Source: CAWCDJ01 sp963836015
GTDB lineage: Bacteria; Acidobacteriota; Terriglobia; Bryobacterales; Bryobacteraceae
Reading direction: 5' to 3'
DNA length: 64,000 nucleotides
Assembly (NCBI GenBank): GCA_963836015.1
Contig: CAWIIF010000015.1
Span: forward strand, 2,232,001 to 2,296,000
The notes under the pieces are model-generated. The model was not told the DNA's origin. It saw only the letters and a program-made list of their open reading frames with translations, and searched no databases. Positions 1 through 8,905 of the stretch are shown piece by piece. Both the position numbers and the translations under genes were made by a program. How positions within the stretch are numbered: position 1 is the stretch's first letter; every line of letters starts with the position of its first letter.

Positions 1-1909
1 ACACGACTTGCGGATGCACCGGAAGGAGTGAGAATGCCGGCTTGACGAACGCGGCGGCCGGTTCGGCGGCCTGCGGCCGTGCAAACTGCGGGATGAACGG
101 AACGAACGGCTCCACCGCGTGGAGATCGAGGACCGGGAGCCGCAGCTGGAGCACGGGTGCGAGAGCGGCGGCCGTGGCGGTCTCGAGCCAGCGCTCCGCG
201 GGCTCGGCCGCGGGCACCGGCATCCAGGCTTCCTGAATCGGAGGCGGAACGTCGGCCGGGTCGCGGAGGATGGCCGGACATGCCCCGGCAACCGCGAACG
301 TCAGCGTGCGAACCGCGTGGCCGGCGGCCGCGAAGCCCAGCGCGGTCGCGGGCTCCACCCAGCGCTCGACGGCTTCGGCGGCGGGCGCCGTCGCGGCGCC
401 CGCCATCGCGGGTGTCGAATCGAGAGCTGCGATCGAAGGCTCCGGCAGCAGCACCTGGGCCGGGACATAAGGCACTTGGGTCGCGCTTCCCGCCTGCAGC
501 CATCGCTCCACTGGTTCTGCGGCGGGAATTCGCGCCCAAGTCTCGGCGGGCGGCGGCGGGGCATCGGCCGGATCGCGGAATAGATCGGGGCAGCTCGCTG
601 CCAGCGCAAACGGCAGCGTCCGCGGAGGGTGGACGCCGACCGCGAGAGTTTCCGCCATGACGGGCTCGATCCACCGCTCCGCTGCTTCCGCGAGCAGTGA
701 AGGAACCGTACCGGCGGGCGCCGGAGCGCACACCGTCGCGGCCATCGCCGGTTCCGGCATCGAGACCGGAATCGCCCATTCGGCGGCCCCGGCGCACGCC
801 GGCTGCAGCCAGCGTTCCACCGGTTCCGCGGCTGGCGGCGTAAAGGCTTCGGCGACGGGCGGCGGCGCGTCCGCCGGATCGCGGAGCACTTCGGCGCCCT
901 TTGCCTCCATCGCGAACGGCTGCATCCGGACGTCCAGGCCGCCCAGGGCCAGGTGCCCCGCCACGGCCGGTTGGATCCAGCGCTCCACTGCCTCCGCCGG
1001 TGGGACCGCAGCCCACTCTGCCGCCTGTGGCGCCGGACGGAAGATGGCTGCCTGGAACGACGGGGCCACGACCGCGCAGCGGGCCGCGAAAGGCTCCGCC
1101 GCCGCGGGTTGAATCCAGCGCTCCGCGGCCTCTGCGACCAGGCCCGGCATCCACGTTTCCACCACGGCGGGAGGCGCCGCGGCGACGTCGCGGAAACACT
1201 CGGCTGTCTCGGCCGCCAGCGCAAACCGCGGCAGGCCGGCCGCCCGCGGCGTGATTACCGGCTCCTTCGCCACCACCAGCGACAGCCAGCGTTCCGCGGG
1301 TTCGGGGGCGATGGTGGCGCACGATTCCCAGATGGTCTCCGGCAGGCCCGGCATCTCGCGGCCCGCCGTCGAGATCTCGACCTGTCGCGGCGCCCAGCCT
1401 TCGCTCTCCGCCAGCGCTGGCCTGGCCACGATCTCCGCCGCCCCGGCGGCCGGCTCCATCGGCCTCAGGATGCCGGATGCCGTGACTCCGCGCCCCAGGA
1501 TCGCTTGTGGAGGATTGGAGGGCGAAACCACTGGCCGCGACAGAAGGCCTACTTTGCCGCTGCGGCGGGGCACCGGCTGGGGTGACCCGGCCTCCGGCCA
1601 AGGGGACGCCATAAAGCGGCTGCCGAGGGGTGGATTCAACGATACCGGGCAGGCGTTCCCGACCTGCATTTGGTGCGAGCTGTAGCCGAATTCCCACCGT
1701 CCGCGCGAAAGCTGCCAGGCGTGTTCGAGCGGCGGAAGGTTGGTAAGAAATCCCGCCATCCCCGAAGGCGCGGGTTCCGGTACGGCCAGTTGATCCAGTG
1801 CTCTCCCCAGTCTCTCTCCATACCGCTTGCGGTGGACAGAGCTGCAGAATTCACTGTCCCGGAGTTGCCGGAACGGGCCGATTTCTTTCCCGCAATATAA
1901 GCAGCCCAC
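1..1909 (-). CDS. Zinc-ribbon protein with long Ala/Pro/Trp tandem repeats (partial, C-terminus off the left edge)
   Basis: An open frame without any stop runs from a GTG at 1909 to the window edge (636 codons seen). An AGG lies 7 nt before the GTG and the frame is closed by a TAG just upstream, so no earlier start is possible. The N-terminus reads VGCLYCGKEIGPFRQL and continues DSEFCSSVHRKRYGERL, so it has a C-x2-C pair plus a later Cys, like a small zinc ribbon. From about residue 200 the protein is built of Ala/Pro-rich units, each with an E-R-W-[LIV] core (AEPVERWLQP, AEAVERWIEP). Eight cores are visible. I do not recognise the family; zinc-ribbon plus low-complexity proteins of unknown role are plausible in Acidobacteria. 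No transmembrane segment is seen. The long open frames in other registers here are arginine- or proline-rich shadows. Confidence 0.72.
   Translation of the reverse strand, partial: MGCLYCGKEIGPFRQLRDSEFCSSVHRKRYGERLGRALDQLAVPEPAPSGMAGFLTNLPPLEHAWQLSRGRWEFGYSSHQMQVGNACPVSLNPPLGSRFMASPWPEAGSPQPVPRRSGKVGLLSRPVVSPSNPPQAILGRGVTASGILRPMEPAAGAAEIVARPALAESEGWAPRQVEISTAGREMPGLPETIWESCATIAPEPAERWLSLVVAKEPVITPRAAGLPRFALAAETAECFRDVAAAPPAVVETWMPGLVAEAAERWIQPAAAEPFAARCAVVAPSFQAAIFRPAPQAAEWAAVPPAEAVERWIQPAVAGHLALGGLDVRMQPFAMEAKGAEVLRDPADAPPPVAEAFTPPAAEPVERWLQPACAGAAEWAIPVSMPEPAMAATVCAPAPAGTVPSLLAEAAERWIEPVMAETLAVGVHPPRTLPFALAASCPDLFRDPADAPPPPAETWARIPAAEPVERWLQAGSATQVPYVPAQVLLPEPSIAALDSTPAMAGAATAPAAEAVERWVEPATALGFAAAGHAVRTLTFAVAGACPAILRDPADVPPPIQEAWMPVPAAEPAERWLETATAAALAPVLQLRLPVLDLHAVEPFVPFIPQFARPQAAEPAAAFVKPAFSLLPVHPQVV
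150..1310 (-). repeat. Protein-level tandem repeat, about 312 bp per double unit
   Basis: In the frame of the zinc-ribbon protein the ERW core recurs near 1290, 1118, 975, 812, 672, 500, 360 and 190. Spacings alternate between about 170 and 142 bp, so the true period is a double unit of about 104 codons. One half-unit also carries RDPADAPPP followed by A-E-x-W before its ERW. The DNA copies have diverged, so this is an old duplication kept at protein level. Confidence 0.7.
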
Positions 1910-2081
1910 AGAAGTGCCTGGCGAATACTATTGGTACTGACTTTATTACTACCACGGAAATTCCGCCGTATTATCCTTTCCTTTAGGCGACGAATTACCA
2001 TAAATTCGGTTATCAATTCATACCTATCCAAGGTATACATCCCAGGCCTTCTTCGGGCGCCCGGCAGGCAGCCCGCAGGGT
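1910..2081. other. AT-rich intergenic region between divergent genes
   Basis: These 172 bp separate two divergent genes and are clearly more AT-rich than the surroundings, especially 1921-2040. They should hold the promoters of both genes. Weak TTGATA-like and GATAAT-like hexamers are present, but I could not pick a convincing -35/-10 pair on either strand. No hairpin or RNA gene is apparent. Confidence 0.4.
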
Positions 2082-3963
2082 GTGAGAAACTGGAACCGTC
2101 CGGAGCCCTTTTTGACCAGAACCGGCTTAATTTTCTTACTGTTTGCCACGGGCGCCTGCGCCGCCCGGCAGCCCGTTACCGCCGAAGACTGGTGGAACTG
2201 GCGAGCCGCGGGCGACCCCCGCATCAGCCCCGACGGCCACCTGGTGGTATATACCGAAAGCTGGAACGACCGTACCGCCAATGCCCGATTTGCCAATTTG
2301 CGGCTGGTTTCTTCCGACGGCAGGGAAATGCGGGTCCTGACCGAAGGCCCCTGGTGCGATCGAATGCCGCGCTGGTCGCCGGAAAGCGACCGCGTCGCCT
2401 GGATCTCCCAGCGCGGCGGCAAGCCGGAAATTCACGTTCGGACGCTCGATTCCTCCACCGGCGAAATCGTGATCCCCACCGCGGAAGCGCCCCTGTCCCT
2501 GGCATGGTCGGCAGAAGGTAAATTCCTTGCCTACACCGCGCGCCTCCGGCCGGACGGCCCGCCGCCGGTCTGGGCGCCGCCCGAAATCCTCGAGTACCTG
2601 CGGCCCACCGCCGCGGTCCGGCGCGGCGTCTTTATAGTGCCCGCCTCCGGGGGCGCTTCCCGGCAAATCTCCACCGGTCCGTTCGATTTCGCCTCACCCG
2701 CCTGGATGCTCGACAGCCAGTCGGTAGTCGCTGTGCGCGGCGATTCGGAGGTTGTGTCGATCCCAGTCGAGGGCGGCGCCGTGAAGGTGCTGGCCCGGGC
2801 AGCTTCGCGATTCGAAGATCCGCTCCCTTCACCGGATGGCCGCAAAATCGCCTGGATGGCCACGGCGGCCCGCCCGCAGAGCTACAATCTCCGGCGGCTC
2901 TGGGTCATGAACGCCGACGGCTCCCGCGCCAAAGAACTGGCCGGAGCGCTCGACCGCGACCCGCAATCGCCGCAGTGGAGCTCCGACTCCCGGACCGTGT
3001 ATTTCCTCGCGGACGACCGCGGAGCGACCCATGTATATGCCGCGCACAACGACGGTACTGTCCGCCAGGCGACCACACAGCCGGAACGCCTGCACGGGTT
3101 TTCGCTCGCCGACAACGGCCGCGCCGCCAGCGTCCGCTCCTCCGCTACGGCTGCCGGAGACGTAGTCTCGTTTACAGTGGACGTGGCTTCCGAGCCCGCC
3201 ACCGCCGCGGCGCCGAACCAGCACCTGCTTGCCGAGCGCGATCTCGGCGCCATCGAGGAGATTGCTTATCCATCGGCCGGCCGTTCCATCCAGGCCTGGA
3301 TCGTGAAGCCGCCCTTCTTCGACCCGGCCCGCAAGTATCCGCTCCTCCTCGACATTCAGGACGACCCGCGCCAGATGTACGGCGGCGAAATCGACCTGCG
3401 CTCGCAGGTTTTCGCCGCGCACGGCTGGGTCGTTTTGCACGCCAACCCCCGCGGCACTCCCGGCTACGGCGAAGGAATTCGGCAGCCTGCTGCGCACGCG
3501 CTACCCCGGCGATGACTACGACGACCTGATGCGCGGCGTCGATTTCGTCGTCGCCAAGGGCTACATCGATCCCGCCCGCATGGCGGTAGCCGGCGGCCTG
3601 CTCGCGGCCTGGACCGTCGGTCATACCAGCCGCTTCCATGCCGCCATCGCGCGCCGCCCCATCGTGGATTGGGCTCTCGACGTCGCCACCAGCCCGGACG
3701 GTGCGCGCCGCGCCGCCGAGTGGATGGGCGCGATGCCCTGGGACGATCCCGCTCAGTACACGCAGCACTCGCCGATCTATTTCGCCGCCGGCTTCCGCAC
3801 CCCCACCCTGATCCTGGCCGGAGACCCCGACCCCGAGAGCGAAGAGTTGTACTTCGCGCTGCAGCAGAAGAAAGTGGAGTCCGCCCTGGTACGCCTTCCG
3901 GAAGGCAAACCCTCCGGCGGCGTGCTGGAGCTCAAGACGATCCTGGCCTGGCTCGCCCGCTGA
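2082..3963 (+). pseudogene. S9-family (prolyl oligopeptidase-like) peptidase, frameshifted and lacking catalytic residues
   Basis: It starts at GTG 2082 (AGGG just upstream) with a hydrophobic signal segment, then a TolB/WD40-like beta-propeller (PRISPDG, PRWSPESDRVAW) and an S9 alpha/beta-hydrolase domain. The frame breaks at about 3473: after NPRGTPGYGE one extra base is present, and the family-like sequence EFGSLLRTRYPGDDYDDL resumes in the +1 frame to the stop at 3963. Independently of the frameshift, the nucleophile elbow is gone: where the family has GG-S-GGG, this reads MAVAGGLLAAWTVGHT. The C-terminal GE-x-H-G segment carrying the catalytic His reads LPEGKPSGG. This is therefore a dead paralogue or pseudogene even if the indel is an assembly error. 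A non-enzymatic binding role cannot be excluded. Confidence 0.8.
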
Positions 3964-3973
3964 GGTTGGCTCT

Positions 3974-6949
3974 TCAGAATCCCAAGCGCAACTGCACGTC
4001 GATCTTGCGGTTGTAGGTGCCCGAGCCGCCCATCGGACCGAAGCCGCCGCCCAGGCTCCGATACTCTCCGAAGTAGGGCGAGGACAGATCGCCCGAAGGC
4101 GCTGCGTAGTTGGCGTGGTTCAAGGCGTTCATCGCGTTCACGCCCAGCGTGATCGTGTATTTTCGGCCGGAGTTTCCGCCGAACATCCCGGGAGGCGGGC
4201 CGCCGCCCATCATCGGGCCGCCACCGCCTCCACCCGGTCCCCGGCCTCCGCCACCGCCACCCGGGGGTGGTCCGCCTCCGCCGGGAGGAGGTCCGCCGCC
4301 GCCCGGTCCCATCCCGGAGCCGTTGCCGTTCGGATTCGGCTCGCTCTTGCCGCCGAATGCCCAGCTGCGCGACAGGCGCAGCATGACCATCGCGCTGCCC
4401 GGACCGGTCGCGAAATTGCGCGCGATCGTCGACGTACCGGCCGCGGGGCTGACATTGAAGCATCCAAAGGCAGCTTCGTAGACCAGGTTCGTTCCGGTGC
4501 ACGTCGCGGCCGTCGCGCCGGCCACCAGGGCCGGGCGCTCTGCCATGAATCCATCGCCATTCGTGTCGCGGCCGGTGGTGATATTGTAAGGGCTGCCGCT
4601 CGACACCACAATGAACGGGCTGACCGAGACGCCGTAGACCAGCGGTATTGACGTCCCCATTACGAAGCGGTGCCTTATGCCGGCAAACGACGACGGCCCC
4701 CACTCCGCCCGCAGGTTGTAGGGATCGGCGGCCTGGCCCTCGGCGTCGCTGTTGCCGTAGGAGAGCGAATAGAACCCGAACAGGAAGAGCTTCTTGTAGT
4801 TCAGATTCGGGCTGATCATGAGCTGATTGGTGCGGCTGAAGCCGGTGGTCTCGGTGAGCAGGCGCAACTGCTGGTCGCCGAACGGGTACAGGCCGTTGAT
4901 CGGAGCGTTGATGTCGCGCGACCGCTGCAGGTGGACGCCGCGGCCGGTGACGTAGTTGACGCTCAGCCGGAAGTACGAGTTGACCTGGCGGTCCACCCCG
5001 ATGCTGGCCTGGTAGTTGCGCGGCGCGCGGATGGCGCTGTCCACGAACTGCAACTGCTGCGGCTGCCTGGCGGCGGCAAGCACGCTGAGCGCGGGGATCG
5101 CCGGATAGAAGCTCGGGCTGAAAACCACGTAGGACTGCTGCGTCAGCCCGTTGTAGCGGAGCGCATTGAGGATGAGCGAATCGCTGACGCGGTCGTAGAA
5201 GATACCGAACCCGGCGCGCACGATCGTCCGCGCGGCCTTGCGTGCGTTTCCGTCAACCCCCCAGGCGATGCCGATGCGCGGCGAGATGTCGCCGTGATCG
5301 CCGATATTGGTTTGCGCCTCGTAGCGTAGGCCATAGCTGAATGTGAGGTTGGGCCGCACGCGCCAGTCGTCGTTCGCGAACAGGCCGAGATCGAGCTGGC
5401 TCACCGAGGTCGTGGGCGTGCCCGCGCTCAGGCTGAACTGGTAGGCTCCGCCGCCCAGCGCGCGGATTTGCGCGTCCGTGAGACCGGCGCCCTGGAACAA
5501 CAGGGTGCGGCGATAGACTTCGAGCGCCGTCATCTGCAGCGAGGTACCGGCGACCGCCTGGTTATTCGCATCGAGCTCGGGGCCGAGGCCGCCCTGGAAG
5601 GTGTAGGTCCCGCCGAAATTGCTCAACGAGGTGGAGTCGGTGAACGACTGGCGTACGCGTCCGCCCCACTTGAACGTGTGGGCGGCGCGCGTGAACGTGG
5701 AGGTGTTCGTGAGCTCCCAGTTGTTCGTCGTGCTGCCGGAGTTGCCGACCTGGGCGCCGCCGGCGGAGAATGCGCCGGAGACGATGAGGGCCGGGTCGTT
5801 GCTGCCGCCCGACATGGCCGACGTGGCGCGCATGTACTGGAACCGCGATTCGTTGATGTAGCGCGGGCTCACCACGGCCGTCTCGGTAACCTGTACAGTG
5901 TTTTCCGAGCTGGCGGCGTTGTACGCACGGGATGCGAGGTTGAAGTTCCCGACGCCCTGCTTGTCGAAGCTCGAGCGCGTATTCTGGTAGCGCACGGTGA
6001 GGCTGTTGTTGGTGTTGATGGCGTAATCGAACCGCGGGCTGAGGGTGGTAAACGTCTGGGGCGTCAGGATCGCCTGGTTGATGGTCTGCGGGTTGAGACT
6101 GCTGTCGAGCGTGGTAGCCAGGACGAAGGCGTTCTCCGTTGTGCCGCGCCGCTGCGCGTCGAATCCGAATGAGGCCTTGTTCCTGGCGATCGGGCCGGTC
6201 AGGTTCAGGCCGAAGAAATCCTGCTTGTAGGGCGGGCGCTTGGGTTGCGCCAGCAGAGGGCTGCGGGAATTGAGCGCCTCTTTGTTGTACTGCGCAAACA
6301 CCTGGCCGCGGATCTTGTCGGTGCCCGGCCGCGTGAAGATCTCGATGCGCCCGAACCCGGGACGCTCGTATTCGGGCGAGAACGGGTTGGAGTTGATGCG
6401 CACCTCGCGAATCGACGACTTGGGCGGCAGGTTGCCTCCGGTGAAACCATCGATGTAGATCTGGCCGCCGTTCGGTCCGGCGCCCGGGCCGGCCATGGCC
6501 TGCAACTGCTGCGAGAGCTCGTCGGGGTCGTCGGAGAGAGCCTCGAGCTGCTTTTCCTTGAGCACGATCGCCCCGCCGTTATCGGCCGGATCGGAGGTGA
6601 CCTTATTGGCTTCGTCCTCCACGTTCAGCACCTGGGTTTCGGCCTGGATGAAGAGCTCGGCATCGAGCTTCGTGGGTGCGGAAATCTCGAAATCCTGCCG
6701 CTGCCAGACTGTGAACCCCTTGGCGATGACGCGCACCTGGTATTTGCCGGAGCGCACCGCGGGAAAGGAGTACTGGCCGCTCACGTCGGTGAGCTTGCGC
6801 TGCTCGCCGCCGGGGCCGCGCAACTGCACCATCGCTCCCGGGACCACGGCGCCGGAAGGATCGGTCACGGTGCCGCGCAAGTCCGGCGCCGGCGTCTGCC
6901 CGACGGCCAGCGCCGCCAGGCACAAAACGAGTATCGAAATTCGCTGCAT
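3974..6949 (-). CDS. Oar-like TonB-dependent receptor with carboxypeptidase regulatory domain
   Basis: A 991-residue outer-membrane protein. A signal peptide (MQRISILVLCLAALAVGQ) is followed by a CarboxypepD_reg-like domain (LRGTVTDPSGAVVPGA, about residues 24-105), a plug-like segment (QIYIDGFTGGNLPP) and a long beta-barrel region ending in an aromatic strand (KIDVQLRLGF). Near the C-terminus is a Gly/Pro-only insert encoded around 4180-4330 (runs of GGGGPPPGG), probably a surface loop. Such receptors import polymers or sugars or act in adhesion; the substrate cannot be read from sequence. It lies 21 bp downstream of the DUF5666-like gene and is probably co-transcribed with it. Confidence 0.88.
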   Translation of the reverse strand: MQRISILVLCLAALAVGQTPAPDLRGTVTDPSGAVVPGAMVQLRGPGGEQRKLTDVSGQYSFPAVRSGKYQVRVIAKGFTVWQRQDFEISAPTKLDAELFIQAETQVLNVEDEANKVTSDPADNGGAIVLKEKQLEALSDDPDELSQQLQAMAGPGAGPNGGQIYIDGFTGGNLPPKSSIREVRINSNPFSPEYERPGFGRIEIFTRPGTDKIRGQVFAQYNKEALNSRSPLLAQPKRPPYKQDFFGLNLTGPIARNKASFGFDAQRRGTTENAFVLATTLDSSLNPQTINQAILTPQTFTTLSPRFDYAINTNNSLTVRYQNTRSSFDKQGVGNFNLASRAYNAASSENTVQVTETAVVSPRYINESRFQYMRATSAMSGGSNDPALIVSGAFSAGGAQVGNSGSTTNNWELTNTSTFTRAAHTFKWGGRVRQSFTDSTSLSNFGGTYTFQGGLGPELDANNQAVAGTSLQMTALEVYRRTLLFQGAGLTDAQIRALGGGAYQFSLSAGTPTTSVSQLDLGLFANDDWRVRPNLTFSYGLRYEAQTNIGDHGDISPRIGIAWGVDGNARKAARTIVRAGFGIFYDRVSDSLILNALRYNGLTQQSYVVFSPSFYPAIPALSVLAAARQPQQLQFVDSAIRAPRNYQASIGVDRQVNSYFRLSVNYVTGRGVHLQRSRDINAPINGLYPFGDQQLRLLTETTGFSRTNQLMISPNLNYKKLFLFGFYSLSYGNSDAEGQAADPYNLRAEWGPSSFAGIRHRFVMGTSIPLVYGVSVSPFIVVSSGSPYNITTGRDTNGDGFMAERPALVAGATAATCTGTNLVYEAAFGCFNVSPAAGTSTIARNFATGPGSAMVMLRLSRSWAFGGKSEPNPNGNGSGMGPGGGGPPPGGGGPPPGGGGGGRGPGGGGGGPMMGGGPPPGMFGGNSGRKYTITLGVNAMNALNHANYAAPSGDLSSPYFGEYRSLGGGFGPMGGSGTYNRKIDVQLRLGF

Positions 6950-6970
6950 AGAGGTGTTCTCCGATTTCCT

Positions 6971-8179
6971 TCAGGCTTCCTTATTGCACGATGCCGCCGA
7001 ACCCCATACTGCCGAGGTCCATCCCCCCGCTGCCGCCCGTCCCCATGCCATCCCCATCCCCATGCCCATCCCCATCCCCATGCCGCCGGACATTCCGGCG
7101 TTCATGCCGCCGGTGCGGGTGCTGGAGGATGTGCGCGAGGCCATTTGAATCAGCAGGTCCGCATTGGCGAGAACCATAATGGCCGTAAGCTGGTCGTTCC
7201 GGATGCCCTTGGTGCTGGACACCACGATGGTTTCGCCGGTCTTCAGGCTTTCGAGCTTCGCCGCCGGCATGTGTTCGAGCATCTGTGTGAGATCCATGCC
7301 GCCCGGCCTGCCCGGCATGCCCGACGGCGGGCCGGACATGCCGGGTCGTGCCATCGCCGGGGGACCGGCCGCGGATGGCGCTCCGCCGCGTCCACCCGCC
7401 ATGCCGCTCATCATTGCTCCCAGGTCCGGCATTTGTTTCAGCTGGGAGTCGGCCGTCAACTTCACCACGAGGGTCTTGCCCGTGCCGAGCTCCTTGATGG
7501 TGATCTCTTTCGATTCCGGATTGACCGCGGTAATCGTCCCGCCCTTGGTGACAAATGTCCCGAAGACCACGTCTTCGGCGGTGACTTTGAGTCCGTCTTC
7601 GCTCTTCTGGCCTCGGGCCCGCAACTGATCGCCCGCCGAGACCTCCGCAAGCTTGCTGGGGCGGGCGTCGGCAAACTTCACCGAATCGGGCGCGTAGCGC
7701 TTGAAGCCGGTTTGCGCGGTCACGGTGACGACCGCCTCGCTCTCCCCGGTCATCGTGCGCATTTTGAGCGTGATACCGCTGTCGCTCTTCGAGACGACGA
7801 TGCCGGTTACCCCGCGCTTCTGCCAGTCGAGGCGGTCGATCTCGTTCTTTTTAGCGATGTCGGTGGCCGACATCACGATGATCCGCCGCACGCTGGCGGT
7901 CGCGGGCTCCACGGTCAGCAAAACACGGTCCCCGATGGCCACTTCGGTCACCTGGATCGCCGCGGCCTTCTTCAGGTCGGTCTCGCCGGGCGCCACCCGC
8001 TGCGCGATCGTATCGGCGGTGAACTTCGCGATCACGGGCGGGGCGTTATCGGGCTTGATCTCGATTTCCGCGGTCTCCGGTCTGATCCCCGTAACCGTGC
8101 CCACCAGGGACCTGTTCTGGCCCGCCAGCCATCCGGCCGCCAGCAGGAGGATCGGGATCGCAATCGCTGTTCGCCTCAT
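6971..8179 (-). CDS. Secreted DUF5666-like beta-domain protein with Gly/Met tail, frameshifted near the end
   Basis: A signal peptide (MRRTAIAIPILLLAAGWLAGQ) is followed by three similar small beta-barrel-like segments (GTVTGIRPETAEIEIK, GIVVSKSDSGITLKM, GTITAVNPESKEITIK), resembling DUF5666-type domains. A Gly/Met/Pro linker and a GMGMGMGM tract follow. The reading frame as given ends WGRAAAGGWTSAVW...CNKEA at 6971. One base earlier in the GGGATG repeat, the other frame gives GMGTGGSGGMDLGSMGFGG-IVQ and stops at 6981, which fits the composition far better. I infer a 1-base deletion near 7047. It is first in a two-gene unit with the Oar-like receptor, so an envelope role is likely, but the function is unknown. 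Confidence 0.68.
   Translation of the reverse strand: MRRTAIAIPILLLAAGWLAGQNRSLVGTVTGIRPETAEIEIKPDNAPPVIAKFTADTIAQRVAPGETDLKKAAAIQVTEVAIGDRVLLTVEPATASVRRIIVMSATDIAKKNEIDRLDWQKRGVTGIVVSKSDSGITLKMRTMTGESEAVVTVTAQTGFKRYAPDSVKFADARPSKLAEVSAGDQLRARGQKSEDGLKVTAEDVVFGTFVTKGGTITAVNPESKEITIKELGTGKTLVVKLTADSQLKQMPDLGAMMSGMAGGRGGAPSAAGPPAMARPGMSGPPSGMPGRPGGMDLTQMLEHMPAAKLESLKTGETIVVSSTKGIRNDQLTAIMVLANADLLIQMASRTSSSTRTGGMNAGMSGGMGMGMGMGMGMAWGRAAAGGWTSAVWGSAASCNKEA
7041..7083 (-). repeat. GGGATG hexanucleotide microsatellite
   Basis: Short tract of near-perfect ATGGGG/ATGGGC hexamers on the minus strand, coding for Met-Gly repeats at the end of the DUF5666-like protein. The frame of the protein changes within the tract at about 7047. 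Slippage in vivo or during sequencing would both be plausible here. Confidence 0.7.
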
Positions 8180-8342
8180 GTTTCTTTCAGTAGACGACAG
8201 GTTGGGGCGAATGGATCTTTAAGTTTTGTTAAACCCCGCCGGGCCGTCTGTATGGCCCCGCTCATTGCTTCGTACCGCGCCGTGAGTTATGCTCATTTTC
8301 GGAGTACAGGGTCTGTTTGCTGCCTCAAAAGGAGGAACCAAA

Positions 8343-8828
8343 ATGTTTTGGCCGTTGTTGTTGATGATGGCCCAAAGCGCGGCTCCGACGCAGGTCGAAC
8401 GGGGCGAAGCACTGTTTATGGCCCCCACGAACGGCTGCGCGAGCTGCCATGAGCTCAAGGGGAAGGGCACGGCGGTCGGGCCGGATTTGCGGGACGTGGC
8501 GCATTTGACTCCCGTGGGCATCGCTATGGCGATCCGGTCCACGGTGACCCAATATGTGCAGATCGCAAAGATCAAAGGGGGCGAAGGCTTTCCGGCCATG
8601 ACGAAGCCCCAGAGCGGCGACATCATTGAAGTCTTCGATCTCTCGAAGATGCCGCCGGAATCGCAGAAAGTGCCTAAAGCGGATGTCTCGTTCACGCCCA
8701 ACAATTCCTGGAAGCATCCCCCCAGCGCCGTAAAGTGGACCCACGAACAGTTAGCCGACCTGATCGCGTATATACGATACGCCGGCGCCGGGAATAAGTC
8801 GCCCGTTGACCCCGACGATATTCCCTGA
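8343..8828 (+). CDS. Monoheme cytochrome c-like protein
   Basis: The start at 8343 is set by a strong AAAGGAGG 6 nt upstream; an upstream ATG at 8289 lacks one. The protein of 161 residues has a short hydrophobic N-terminus (MFWPLLLMMAQSAAP) that should direct it to the periplasm. One heme motif C32-A-S-C35-H36 is present, and Met88 (FPAMTKP) is a good distal ligand. The rest looks like a class I cytochrome c of the kind fused to, or partnered with, periplasmic oxidoreductases (LADLIAYIRYAG at the C-terminus is the usual last helix). No partner enzyme is adjacent, so its redox role is open. Confidence 0.85.
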   Translation: MFWPLLLMMAQSAAPTQVERGEALFMAPTNGCASCHELKGKGTAVGPDLRDVAHLTPVGIAMAIRSTVTQYVQIAKIKGGEGFPAMTKPQSGDIIEVFDLSKMPPESQKVPKADVSFTPNNSWKHPPSAVKWTHEQLADLIAYIRYAGAGNKSPVDPDDIP

Positions 8829-8905
8829 TTTCAGCAAAACAGGCCTGAATACCCTTGCGGGCCGTAGTGGTGTGTGTTAGAGCATACCTGAGAGGTGGTT
8901 TAGCC

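Noticed and set aside
301..1224. A closed 307-codon minus-strand frame at 301-1224
   Set aside because: It is extremely Arg/Pro/Trp-rich and lies in a different register from the zinc-ribbon/ERW frame, which has sensible composition, repeats and a zinc motif. It is a shadow.
6245..8452. A 735-codon plus-strand open frame
   Set aside because: It is the antisense of the receptor and the DUF5666-like gene, with no family match and skewed composition. GC-rich DNA gives long false frames.
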